A DNA stretch of 64,000 bases from NCBI RefSeq assembly GCF_001650345.1, contig NZ_LVHF01000033.1, forward strand, positions 310,001 through 374,000, written 5' to 3'. A program made the position numbers and the translations under genes. Position 1 is the first letter of the stretch. Each line of letters opens with the position of its first letter. The stretch comes from Photobacterium jeanii (GTDB lineage Bacteria; Pseudomonadota; Gammaproteobacteria; Enterobacterales; Vibrionaceae). Under the pieces are notes generated by a model that ran no database searches, had not been told where the DNA came from, and worked only from the letters and a program-made list of their open reading frames with translations. Of the stretch, positions 54,701 to 62,814 are shown one piece after another.

Positions 54701-55627
54701 ATGACTCAACGTGTTATTGCCAATACACCCAAGTTTCTAATGTTCGATTTACAAAAAGTAGAAGAAACCGAACACATGATCTTTGGTGCCGATTTCATAT
54801 TGATCCGCCCTAAAACTGCAGGCTGTATATTGCATCTAGCGAATAACAACTATCGGTTGCGTTCGCGCCAGTTGGTGCTGCTAGCGCCCTTTAACCCCTT
54901 TAGGCTCAAGTTTGATTCGCCCCATCCAGCAGGACCAATTGATTGCGATGTTTTGCATTTTCGGCTGAATGCGTTAGGGCAAACTTTTGTCGATAGCGTA
55001 CAGTTCAAGCCAATCAAAGCCATGTTAGATGATGCCAAGCATGGATTACTCTTCGCCGCTGGTGAGCAAACGACTCCCGTTCACCAATACTTAGATAAAA
55101 TGGAAAATACATTTGAGTTTACTCAAGTGTTGAATTTATTAAGTCTGCTTGAAATATTATCTCAATTATCACCACAAACACATTTAATTGAACAATGCTT
55201 TGAAATTAGCAATATCAAGCGTACTGAAAACAGAGTGTCTTTAGTGCAGCAATATATTGCCGATAATTTAGCTGAACCCTTATCTGTTACTTTATTAGCG
55301 GAAAAGTTACATATGGCAGATAGCACGTTTTCGCGCTTCTTTCATGCGAATTTAGGGATCACTTTTCGTCAATACTTAATAGAGCAACGTGTTCGACAAG
55401 CTGCTCGTTATTTAGTGACAACGGATTGGACAATAGCACGAATAGGCTCTGAAGTTGGTTTTTCATCGCTTTCTAATTTTAATGCTAAGTTTAAAAGTTT
55501 ATTACGGGTCACACCGCGAGAATATCGCGCCAATCATATTGATATGCGTAAAGATATAGAAGTGAGTAAAGCGGTAACTGGGCAGCTACAAAAACAAGTG
55601 GCAGAGGTGATGATGGTATCAGCTTAG
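54701..55627 (+). CDS. AraC-family transcriptional regulator
   Basis: 308 residues. An N-terminal cupin-like sensor region (about 20-170; ADFILIRPKTAGCILHL, LRSRQLVLLAPFNPF) is followed by the two-helix-turn-helix AraC domain (about 190-285): LSVTLLAEKLHMADSTFSRF and WTIARIGSEVGFSSLSNFNAKF, then TPREYR. GGGAGG precedes the ATG. Placed between the amidinotransferase gene (divergent) and the transporter operon (convergent), it is the likely local activator, perhaps sensing the guanidino compound or its precursor. Confidence 0.92.
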   Translation: MTQRVIANTPKFLMFDLQKVEETEHMIFGADFILIRPKTAGCILHLANNNYRLRSRQLVLLAPFNPFRLKFDSPHPAGPIDCDVLHFRLNALGQTFVDSVQFKPIKAMLDDAKHGLLFAAGEQTTPVHQYLDKMENTFEFTQVLNLLSLLEILSQLSPQTHLIEQCFEISNIKRTENRVSLVQQYIADNLAEPLSVTLLAEKLHMADSTFSRFFHANLGITFRQYLIEQRVRQAARYLVTTDWTIARIGSEVGFSSLSNFNAKFKSLLRVTPREYRANHIDMRKDIEVSKAVTGQLQKQVAEVMMVSA

Positions 55628-55677
55628 TGTTGCCTTAGCTGTAATGTACGCTAGATAAGCAGCTCGACTAAATATAA

Positions 55678-55705
55678 AACGCTGGCATGATGCCAGCGTT
55701 TTTTT
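55678..55705. terminator. Rho-independent terminator
   Basis: AACGCTGGCA (55678-55687), loop TGA, TGCCAGCGTT (55691-55700), then a run of Ts. It ends araC; on the minus strand the A-run lies on the wrong side only partly, so it may also serve the symporter operon. Confidence 0.92.
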
Positions 55706-55729
55706 GTGATTAAGTAAGAGTTTTGAGTA

Positions 55730-57193
55730 TTAAGCTTGATTAGAGAAGGATATTACGTCGTCTTGCAGTACCGTTACTTTGGCAACGCCCCAGTAGCTGC
55801 CACATGCAAGCAGTGAGGAATAAATAGGTGCTTCGACCCAACCAAGGTTGAAGTAGAAAAAGAAAATACACCCAGCACCAAAGCCCACTACAATCGAAGT
55901 TAGTGCCGCGTAGATATTGGCAGGAATAAAGTGAGCCAGTAGGGTAGGGGCAACTAAGGCTGCCATTAAAGTCCCTGAACCTAAAATAGCTAACATTGAA
56001 AGCATGAAAGGTGGTGCTAGCAGCATGATCAAAAAGCCTGCGCTACCTAAAATCCACACTGCAGAGCGGTTAAGTAGCAATAGCGCTTGATCAGATAAAC
56101 GGCATTTCGGCCAAATCGCTTGACGTAAATCGTGGGAAACCGAGCCTGCTATGGCGTGTAATACCGAATTGGCGGTGGATTTCATCGCAAATAAGATGAA
56201 TAAAGTGACTACCGCTGAGATTGATGGTGATAGAAACTCTGTTAAGAATACCGGCATGGCTTGGTCTGGGTTTTCTAGCCCTGGCATTTTGAGGCGGGTA
56301 TAGAGGCCGGCTAAAGGCACAAGACTTAGCAGACAAGCTATGGGGGTCATGTAGGCAGCAACATGGTGCAGTTTGGTGGTTTTGGCAAATGCCATAAAGC
56401 GCACCGACATATAAGGTAAAGTCGCGCTGTAGATGAAAGCGTAAGGGAGTACCAAGAAGACATGCCAAACGCTCGCGCCATAAGGCCCTGAATCGGTTGG
56501 GCTGAGCAAGTGAGGATCGATGGCATTTAGTCCACTAATCATCTCAGATGGCGATAGATCGGCGAAGATAGTAACAACAATGATCAACGCGGAGACGCAC
56601 ATGCCTATTACCATGAAGGCGTCAGTAAAGGCCACCGCTGCTAAACCGCCTATTGAGGTGTAAAGGATAATGATCCCAACCATCAATAGCGAAGCGGTTT
56701 GGGTATCAATGCCTAGCCATTGACCAGCCAATAATCCGAGTGCTTTGATTTGCCCTACTAAAAACACTAACAGTAAAACGATGGTGATGAGAGCGGCGAG
56801 GGCTTGGGTGAGGCGTTTGATCGATTTTGGTCCCTCGTGACTGCGTGCGATGTATTCAGGAATAGTCAGGCTTCCCATGGTTTGCGCTTTTTGATGGAGA
56901 AAGCGAGCACAGAAAATGACAGCAAACACCATGGCAGGGGCAAAAAAGAAGTTACCAAGTAACTCAATCGCACCGTATTTATAGGCGACGCCGGGGGAGC
57001 CCATAAACCCCCAGCCAGAAAACCCTGTGGCAACGATGGTTGCAGCGCCGATGAATGGGCCAAGGCAATTGGCGGCGAGTAGAAACCCGCCTTCGCCTTG
57101 TTGGGTTTTCATAATGTTATTACTGTGTAACGCCAGTCCAACCATGATGATCACCGTCACCACGAGGAGAACCCAGTTCAATGAGGTGATCAT
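55730..57193 (-). CDS. Sodium:solute symporter (SSS family)
   Basis: 487 residues, about 13 transmembrane helices. SSS features: a GAATIVATGFSGWGFMGSPG segment in the second helix, GSLTIPEYIARSHEG after it, SIGGLAAVAFTDAFM, and an SVSHDLRQAIWP loop in the later half. It moves a small solute with sodium. The substrate class (amino acid, betaine, guanidino compound) is not readable. AAGGAG ribosome site; nine bases after the EamA gene, so co-transcribed with it and the small membrane protein. Confidence 0.9.
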   Translation of the reverse strand: MITSLNWVLLVVTVIIMVGLALHSNNIMKTQQGEGGFLLAANCLGPFIGAATIVATGFSGWGFMGSPGVAYKYGAIELLGNFFFAPAMVFAVIFCARFLHQKAQTMGSLTIPEYIARSHEGPKSIKRLTQALAALITIVLLLVFLVGQIKALGLLAGQWLGIDTQTASLLMVGIIILYTSIGGLAAVAFTDAFMVIGMCVSALIIVVTIFADLSPSEMISGLNAIDPHLLSPTDSGPYGASVWHVFLVLPYAFIYSATLPYMSVRFMAFAKTTKLHHVAAYMTPIACLLSLVPLAGLYTRLKMPGLENPDQAMPVFLTEFLSPSISAVVTLFILFAMKSTANSVLHAIAGSVSHDLRQAIWPKCRLSDQALLLLNRSAVWILGSAGFLIMLLAPPFMLSMLAILGSGTLMAALVAPTLLAHFIPANIYAALTSIVVGFGAGCIFFFYFNLGWVEAPIYSSLLACGSYWGVAKVTVLQDDVISFSNQA

Positions 57194-57202
57194 AGTGGCT
57201 CC

Positions 57203-58138
57203 TTAGCTATCTAGCTGTGCGTTTTTAATGGATTGGTGTTTTTTCGCCATACTAATCACGATTTCTCCCATCCCACCGCCGATCACTAAAATGCCCCCTA
57301 AGGTTTGTAGCATGGTGAGTGATTCGCCAAACATCATGATGCCGATACCTGCCCCGACCACGGTTTCGAGGTAAGACACACAAGCCAGTTCTGCTGCCTT
57401 TAAGTGTTTCGCGGCAATGGTCAGTAATGTGAGTGCGCCAAAGCCAATGAAGAAGCCCATAGCTAGTAGCCAGATCCATGAACTGGTATCCATCTCAGCT
57501 AATGATGGTGGCTTGATCATAAAACAGATCCCAATCGCCACAGCACCAGATACAAAGTTGAAGAACGAACGTGAATCGGAGCTAACATCGGTACGGTAGC
57601 GACTAAAGAACAAGTACAAGCCATAACCAAAGCCAGACGCTAAACCGAGCATGTCACCTACAAATGTCTCTTTTGAAAACGAGAGGGACATGGTGATTCC
57701 GTTATTTGGGTCGTAACTGATGATGCCGATGATGAACAAACAGCCAATAAATACAGCTGTAAGTAGACCGCCAGTGAGTGGCGATATCCGCTCTTTTAGG
57801 AAGATAGCTGCAAGAACGGTTGAAAAGACCGGACCTGTGTAAATCAAAAATACCGCGTTAGCCAAAGTGGTGTATTGGGTGGCGGAAACATAGGCGGCTA
57901 AACATAGCCCTAAACATGCTCCACTAAGAACGACGGTTGGTGAGAGTTTGGTTGATTTGATGAGGTGAAACTTACCTTGATGAAGCATTAAGGCGAAAAT
58001 ACACAATGCGCCTACCGTCATGCGGGTAAAAGCGATCACATCACCGCTGGTGTTAATATTACGGGCAAACAACCCAACACATCCCATCAGGGCTGCTGAG
58101 ACTATCATGGTGGAATAGCCCAAGGTTTTGGTATTCAT
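57203..58138 (-). CDS. EamA/DMT-family transporter
   Basis: 311 residues with ten predicted helices in two EamA repeats. The second repeat contains AAKHLKAAELACVSYLETVV and ends IGIMMFGESLTMLQTLGGILVIGGG, a typical EamA signature. Members export or import metabolites and amino acids. AGGAG ribosome site; its ATG overlaps the stop of the upstream 50-residue protein (ATGA). It may release the amidinotransferase product, working opposite to the symporter; this is inference. Confidence 0.9.
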   Translation of the reverse strand: MNTKTLGYSTMIVSAALMGCVGLFARNINTSGDVIAFTRMTVGALCIFALMLHQGKFHLIKSTKLSPTVVLSGACLGLCLAAYVSATQYTTLANAVFLIYTGPVFSTVLAAIFLKERISPLTGGLLTAVFIGCLFIIGIISYDPNNGITMSLSFSKETFVGDMLGLASGFGYGLYLFFSRYRTDVSSDSRSFFNFVSGAVAIGICFMIKPPSLAEMDTSSWIWLLAMGFFIGFGALTLLTIAAKHLKAAELACVSYLETVVGAGIGIMMFGESLTMLQTLGGILVIGGGMGEIVISMAKKHQSIKNAQLDS

Positions 58139-58287
58139 GACTTACTCCTTTGATCCTGTTCACTTGATTGGTCACAAAGCATTCCACCCTTGGTGATCTG
58201 GTTATAACCAAAAATGACAGCAACGATCAGGCACAAAAGAATGTTCGCTGTGATGAATGCATCGATTGACCAATATCCTGTTAGCAT
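58135..58287 (-). CDS. 50-residue single-helix membrane protein, first in transporter operon
   Basis: ATG at 58285-58287, GAAGGG seven bases upstream, 50 codons, stop TGA (58135-58137) overlapping the EamA ATG by four bases. Starts MLTGYWSIDAFI, then one hydrophobic helix (about residues 10-28, ANILLCLIVAVIFGY) and a KGG motif before a polar tail. Length, topology and the LC...GY...KGG pattern resemble the small accessory proteins found beside SSS symporters in some other bacteria. The ribosome site and ATGA coupling argue it is real and made together with the transporters. Confidence 0.72.
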   Translation of the reverse strand: MLTGYWSIDAFITANILLCLIVAVIFGYNQITKGGMLCDQSSEQDQRSKS

Positions 58288-58614
58288 TTGATTTCCCTTC
58301 TTAATGCCGTTTTTGGCATGAAAATTTATACGGGCTTGTGTGCTGTGAATATCATCGGTGAAGCCATGGGGGATAACTAGCCAAAACCTGCCGTCGAGTT
58401 GCTAATTACTGCCGAGCCAATAAAAAGTGTGAACAGACAAAGGTACAAAGTGAGAGCGAAAAATGTGCAATTGAGTGCAATTTGTAGCGCGGATAACGCG
58501 TTATAGAGCAGATGTAAAAGATCCTTTTAGTAGTCTTATATTTCGATAAATATCATTTATAACGATAACCACTCTCATTACTATTCGTGAATAATTCCCC
58601 AGGAGGATATTTAC
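58288..58614. promoter_or_regulatory. Divergent promoter region, Fur-like site and phased repeats
   Basis: 327 bases between the transporter operon (left) and the iron-complex operon (right). Near 58563-58577, CGATAACCACTCTCA matches about 10 of 14 informative positions of the Fur 7-1-7 motif, and GATAAATATCATTTATAAC (58545-58563) gives a second partial match to the 19-bp Fur box. Further left, GTGCAATT occurs twice exactly 10 bases apart (58465, 58475), and ATAACGCGTTAT (58493-58504) is a perfect palindrome. A short hairpin ATGCC/GGCAT lies at 58304-58319 next to the small gene's ribosome site. Confidence 0.5.
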
Positions 58615-59772
58615 GTGCTCAACACTACTAAAACATTAATAACATTATCTTTTGGCTCTCTTCTTTCTCTTTCAGCTCAAGCTGCTGATTACCCAATTTC
58701 AGTCACAGATGTGGCGGGTCGAACGGTGACTTTTGATCATCAGCCAGAGCATATTGCCTTATCTTCAGCGCGCGTTTTTCCTTTGCTAGAAATCATCTAT
58801 CAGCAAGATGCTGCAAAGCATTTAGTTGCAGCGCGTGATGATATGCGTATGTCAGCGCCGAGCATGTACGCGAATTACCTCAAGCAGTACCCTAAACTGG
58901 ATAAAGTCCCTGTGATTGGCAAAATCAAATCAGGGGAATTTGATGCAGAGCGCTTCATCAATATGAAGCCAAAGCCAGAGCTGTTCATTGTTGATATATC
59001 CAATATTAAGTTGGCAAAAGAAAAGGGATTACTGGAAAAACTAGAGCAAGCGGGCATCAAAACCTTAGCGATAGATTTTCGTGAAGCTCCGATCAAAAAC
59101 ACGGTTAAATCGGTTGAAGTGGTGGCGAAAGCCGTTAACCGTGAACAACAAGGTACTGCGTTTGCTAATTACTACAACCAGCATCTTGCGTCGCTACAAG
59201 CTGCACTGGCTCAGCATCCAGAAAGTAAAAACAAGCGAGTGTTCATTGAACGTGCGGCAGGGTATGAAGAGTCTTGCTGTCGTACCTTTGCCACAGGCAA
59301 TATGGGCGCATACATCCCCTACTTAAATGCAACAAATATCGCGATTGAGCCGCTAAAAGGGGCGAACACTGGACAAATGTCGCCTGAAACAGTGATTGCT
59401 TCGCAACCTGACGTTTATATCATGCAAACCACTGGCTGGATCAATAAAGATGGGCAACCGATGCATGGTATCCCGCTTGGCTATAGCCCGAATCACCAAG
59501 CAATCAAGCAAGCGACCAAACGTTTGATGGATCGCAATTGGTTAAAAGCGCTAACGGCTTATCAAAATAATGATGTGTACTCAATCTACATGCCATTTTA
59601 CAACTCACCGTATAACCTAGTGGCAATGGAATACTTTGCAAAATGGCTGCACCCTGAGGTATTTGCTTCGCTTGATCCTGAAAGCACTTTTGAAGAAATG
59701 AACCTTAAGTTTGGCGCGCGCACTGTGAGTGGCACCTTTGGTCAATCTAACGCAGAGGTACTGGCGAAGTGA
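58615..59772 (+). CDS. Periplasmic iron-complex binding protein (FecB type, GTG start)
   Basis: 385 residues with a Sec signal peptide (cleavage after AQA, about residue 23). The PF01497 fold is visible: ISVTDVAGRTVTFDHQPEHIALSS at the start, KPELFIVDI, and SPETVIASQPDVYIM. It binds an iron-siderophore, haem or corrinoid; candidate Fur sites upstream favour iron. A CC pair in EESCCRTFATGNMG is unusual and may be structural. The GTG at 58615 is supported by AGGAGG eight bases upstream. First gene of a three-gene ABC operon; no TonB receptor is adjacent. Confidence 0.87.
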   Translation: MLNTTKTLITLSFGSLLSLSAQAADYPISVTDVAGRTVTFDHQPEHIALSSARVFPLLEIIYQQDAAKHLVAARDDMRMSAPSMYANYLKQYPKLDKVPVIGKIKSGEFDAERFINMKPKPELFIVDISNIKLAKEKGLLEKLEQAGIKTLAIDFREAPIKNTVKSVEVVAKAVNREQQGTAFANYYNQHLASLQAALAQHPESKNKRVFIERAAGYEESCCRTFATGNMGAYIPYLNATNIAIEPLKGANTGQMSPETVIASQPDVYIMQTTGWINKDGQPMHGIPLGYSPNHQAIKQATKRLMDRNWLKALTAYQNNDVYSIYMPFYNSPYNLVAMEYFAKWLHPEVFASLDPESTFEEMNLKFGARTVSGTFGQSNAEVLAK

Positions 59773-60818
59773 GTACTGTGCAACTTGAGTTAAACGCTCA
59801 TCTTGCTCGTAACAACAAGAAGAAGGTTGCGTTAGCAGCCTTCTTTGTTTTGAGCATCGTGTGCGTCATTGCGGATGTGTTGATTGGTTCGCAAGGCTTA
59901 ACCTTGAGCGAAGTGATAAAGGCTATTTTTGACCCGAGCCATAGCCCGATTGCGGGTCAGATCATCGTGTGGGACATTCGTATGCCGATGTCACTGATGG
60001 CTCCTTTTGTGGGGGGCGCACTTGCATTAGCGGGAGCACAAATGCAAACCACGCTGAATAACCCTTTGGCGGACCCGTATACCTTCGGTGTTTCAGCTGC
60101 CGCAGGTTTTGGCGCTTCTTTAGTGATCACCAACGTAATTGCCATTCCTTTTATTCCGGAACAATATCAAATTGCCGTAATGGCATTTGTGATGTGTTTA
60201 CTCACCACGTTTTTGATTGCAGGCATTGCTTCGGCCAAGCGAATTTCGATTGAAGGGGTAATGCTATTCGGGGTTGCCGTCATGTTTGCGTACGACAGTC
60301 TGCTAACTATGATGCAGTACATTGCCAGTGAAACCCAGCTGCAAACCTTGGTGTTTTGGCAAATGGGCTCGTTAGATCGCGGCAGTTGGGAGAAAATAAC
60401 CGCACTCGCTATCGTATTGCCTATCGTGCTAATCATCATGATGAAAGATGCTTGGCGCTTATCTAGCCTTAAAATTGGTACTGAACGAGCAGAAGCGATG
60501 GGGATCAACGTAAAGTTTTTACGAATGAAAACCTTATTGCTGGTGTCGGTGATCACTTCGCTGTCCGTGTCTTTTGTAGGAGCGGTCGGTTTTGTTGGTT
60601 TAGTCGCTCCGCACATAGCACGTATGGTGCTGGGGGAAGATCAACGTTTCTTTTTACCCGCCTCCTTTCTTGTTGGCGCAGTGCTGCTTGAGCTTGCTTC
60701 GATAGCCAGTAAAGCCATCATGCCAGGGATTATTTTGCCGCTCACTGTGGTGATGTCGATTGTTGGTATCCCTTTCTTTATCTTCCTGATCATTAAGAAA
60801 GGAGGGCGTTTCGCATGA
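59769..60818 (+). CDS. FecCD-type ABC permease (GTG start)
   Basis: 349 residues, about ten helices. Signatures: GGALALAGAQMQTTLNNPLADPYTFG (the BtuC/FecCD gating region, split here for length) and FVGAVGFVGLVAPHIARMV, the family hallmark near the coupling helix. GTGA overlap with the binding-protein gene. A single permease gene implies a homodimer, as in BtuC. Confidence 0.92.
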   Translation: MSTVQLELNAHLARNNKKKVALAAFFVLSIVCVIADVLIGSQGLTLSEVIKAIFDPSHSPIAGQIIVWDIRMPMSLMAPFVGGALALAGAQMQTTLNNPLADPYTFGVSAAAGFGASLVITNVIAIPFIPEQYQIAVMAFVMCLLTTFLIAGIASAKRISIEGVMLFGVAVMFAYDSLLTMMQYIASETQLQTLVFWQMGSLDRGSWEKITALAIVLPIVLIIMMKDAWRLSSLKIGTERAEAMGINVKFLRMKTLLLVSVITSLSVSFVGAVGFVGLVAPHIARMVLGEDQRFFLPASFLVGAVLLELASIASKAIMPGIILPLTVVMSIVGIPFFIFLIIKKGGRFA

Positions 60819-61573
60819 GTCTAGATATTACTAAGGTGTCGGTCACTTTTGGCAAACACCAAGTGCTGGATGAGCTCACGATCCCTCGTATTTTCAGTGG
60901 TGAAATGGTCGCATTAATTGGTAAGAATGGCGCTGGAAAGTCGACGTTATTACGCCAGATGACCACCTTACTTCGCCACCACCCCGCGCATATTCAATAC
61001 TGCGAACGACCGCTGACTTTGCACGATATCGGCTATTTGCCGCAAGACCATAGGATCTCAGCTTGTATCACTGTGATTGAGTTGTTGATCACAACGCTCA
61101 ACATTGATTCTGGTTCGTTACTCGCCAAGAAAAACAGTGCCGAAACTGGGTTAGCACTGTTAAAAGAGATGGGTATTTTGCATTTGGCTAATAAGAGCTG
61201 TACCGATTTATCGGGTGGCGAGAGCCAGATGGTGGGATTAGCGCAGGCGATCATCAATCAGCCGAAAGTGCTGTTGTTGGATGAACCGACATCAGCATTA
61301 GATATGCAAAATCAATTGCGGTTATTAAATTATGTTCAGCATTACGCTAAAACGCAGGGTGCTTGTGTACTTATGGTGATCCATGATTTAAACCTTGCAA
61401 TCCAATACGCAGATAAAATAGCCGCGCTTCATCAAGGTAAGTTATTTGCTTATGACAGCCCTAACAATGCAATCACATCGCAGTTGATATGGGATTTATT
61501 CGATGTCGATTCGCATATCATAATGGTCGAACAGCGCCCTGTGGTAGTCATGAAGCATCAGCAAGCGAGCTAA
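60815..61573 (+). CDS. FecE-type ABC ATPase
   Basis: 252 residues. Walker A GKNGAGKST, signature LSGGE, Walker B VLLLDEPTSALD and switch His in VIHDL are intact. It powers the permease. ATGA overlap with the permease gene and a terminator after it complete the operon. Confidence 0.93.
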   Translation: MSLDITKVSVTFGKHQVLDELTIPRIFSGEMVALIGKNGAGKSTLLRQMTTLLRHHPAHIQYCERPLTLHDIGYLPQDHRISACITVIELLITTLNIDSGSLLAKKNSAETGLALLKEMGILHLANKSCTDLSGGESQMVGLAQAIINQPKVLLLDEPTSALDMQNQLRLLNYVQHYAKTQGACVLMVIHDLNLAIQYADKIAALHQGKLFAYDSPNNAITSQLIWDLFDVDSHIIMVEQRPVVVMKHQQAS

Positions 61574-61598
61574 GTAACGCTTTAAATTCTAGGTTTGT

Positions 61599-61629
61599 AA
61601 GCCAGAGCATTTGCTCTGGCTTTTCTTTT
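61599..61629 (+). terminator. Rho-independent terminator of the iron-complex operon
   Basis: GCCAGAGC (61601-61608), loop ATTT, GCTCTGGC (61613-61620) extended by AA/TT, followed by TTTTCTTTT. Confidence 0.9.
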
Positions 61630-61650
61630 AGGGCGGATTTGAGCGAGCCG

Positions 61651-62091
61651 TTACTTGGTTAATTGCTCAAAAAGCTTATCGCAGGTTGCTTTCAGTTGGG
61701 TGAGTTCTTCAACGGATAGCTTGCTCTTGCACATCATTTCACTTGGGATAGATTCTGCTTGTTGCTTTAGAGCTTTACCGGCACTAGTTAAGAAAAGTAC
61801 GCGAGCACGCTCGTCGTGATCACAACGACGACGCTCTACTAACCCTTTGGTTTCAATGCGTTTTAACAATGGGGTCAGGGTGCCCGAGTCTAAATGCAGT
61901 TGGTGACCTAAGGCTTTGACGTTAATTCCATTTTGTTCCCACAAAACCAGCATAGCTAAGTATTGTGAGTAGGTGAGATCGAGTTGGTTGAGCAAGGGGC
62001 GATAGGCGCGGGTCATGGCATTTGTCGCGCTGTAGAGTGAAAAACAAATTTGTTTGTTTAGCAATAAATCGTCTCGGTTTGGTTTGCTCAT
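61651..62091 (-). CDS. ohrR: MarR-family organic peroxide sensor OhrR
   Basis: 146 residues. Winged-helix MarR fold with the reactive Cys16 in the N-terminal LLLNKQICFSLYSA, the redox sensor of OhrR; LTYSQYLAMLVLWE and DSGTLTPLLKRIETKGLV (recognition helix) follow, then the wing RRRCDHDERARVLFLT. A second Cys in the wing is extra. It represses ohr until organic hydroperoxides oxidise Cys16. Divergent to ohr, with two operator-like dyads between. Confidence 0.93.
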   Translation of the reverse strand: MSKPNRDDLLLNKQICFSLYSATNAMTRAYRPLLNQLDLTYSQYLAMLVLWEQNGINVKALGHQLHLDSGTLTPLLKRIETKGLVERRRCDHDERARVLFLTSAGKALKQQAESIPSEMMCKSKLSVEELTQLKATCDKLFEQLTK

Positions 62092-62110
62092 TTGCGGTAC
62101 TCATAAAAAA

Positions 62111-62140
62111 TGCAAATTGATTGCGCACAATATACTTGCA
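62111..62140. promoter_or_regulatory. OhrR operator-like dyad 1
   Basis: ATTGCGCACAAT (62120-62131) is a near-perfect palindrome preceded by TGCAAATTG and followed by ATACTTGCA, close to the ohrR start. The same design recurs 57 bases further right, so it is probably the autoregulation site. Confidence 0.65.
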
Positions 62141-62167
62141 TTTGTTCATGAGATCGAGTTTAATAAT

Positions 62168-62197
62168 TGCAAATTAATTGCGCGCAATCTAATTGCT
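62168..62197. promoter_or_regulatory. OhrR operator-like dyad 2
   Basis: ATTGCGCGCAAT (62177-62188) is a perfect 12-bp palindrome preceded by TGCAAATTA and followed by CTAATTGC, on the ohr side of the intergenic region. Together with dyad 1 it indicates paired OhrR binding. Confidence 0.7.
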
Positions 62198-62292
62198 GGC
62201 AATCAAAGGTGATTTAAGAGACTCAATGAATATCAATCAGTGATAAGCATGAGCTAACGCGCTGATACACAAAATCAAAAAGGAAGACAGAC

Positions 62293-62721
62293 ATGAAAAC
62301 CCTATACACAACAACAGCTACAGCACTTGCAGGTCGTAACGGTCAGGTGAAAACAGACGATGGTAAGCTTGATTTAGCACTTAGTTACCCGAAAGAAATG
62401 GGCGGTAGCGGTGAAGCAACAAACCCTGAGCAGCTGTTTGCTGCGGGTTATTCAGCGTGTTTTTCTAATGCTATTTTGCATGTGGCAAACATGGCAAAGC
62501 AGCCACTAAAAAGTGCGCCTGTGTCTGCAAAAGTGGGTATTGGTGCTAACGAAGCGGGTGGCTTTGCGTTAACGGTAAGTCTGCACGTTGAGTTAGATAT
62601 GCCAATGGAAGCAGCGCAACAATTGGTGAAAACAGCGCATCAAGTATGCCCTTATTCAAATGCAGTACGCGGAAACATTGACGTTGAGGTGACTGTTAAC
62701 GGTGAGCCTTTGATCGCGTAA
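62293..62721 (+). CDS. ohr: Organic hydroperoxide resistance protein Ohr
   Basis: 142 residues, OsmC/Ohr family. The peroxidatic Cys56 in GYSACFSNA and the resolving Cys119 in HQVCPYSNA are present. It starts MKTLYTTTATALAGRNGQVK, typical of Ohr. It reduces fatty-acid and other organic hydroperoxides with lipoylated partners. AAGGAAG precedes the ATG. Regulated by the divergent OhrR. Confidence 0.95.
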   Translation: MKTLYTTTATALAGRNGQVKTDDGKLDLALSYPKEMGGSGEATNPEQLFAAGYSACFSNAILHVANMAKQPLKSAPVSAKVGIGANEAGGFALTVSLHVELDMPMEAAQQLVKTAHQVCPYSNAVRGNIDVEVTVNGEPLIA

Positions 62722-62750
62722 TATAACAACTTAAACCGTTATTCGCTGAT

Positions 62751-62793
62751 AAAGCCCTGCTTTTCTATTATTAATGAAAAGCAGGGCTTTTTT
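62751..62793 (+). terminator. Strong Rho-independent terminator of ohr
   Basis: AAAGCCCTGCTTTTC (62751-62765) pairs perfectly with GAAAAGCAGGGCTTT (62776-62790), 10-base loop, then Ts. The A-run on the left lets it also serve the convergent beta-barrel gene. Confidence 0.94.
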
Positions 62794-62814
62794 GTGCCGT
62801 GTGCTTTCGTAGGG

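Noticed and set aside
58288..58614. Guanidine riboswitch before the transporter operon
   Set aside because: The conserved ACGR-loop hairpin pairs or the guanidine-I core could not be found on either strand; only a short ATGCC/GGCAT hairpin is present.
60167..60616. 149-codon minus-strand frame inside the FecCD permease gene
   Set aside because: Antisense shadow of a strongly supported membrane protein gene.
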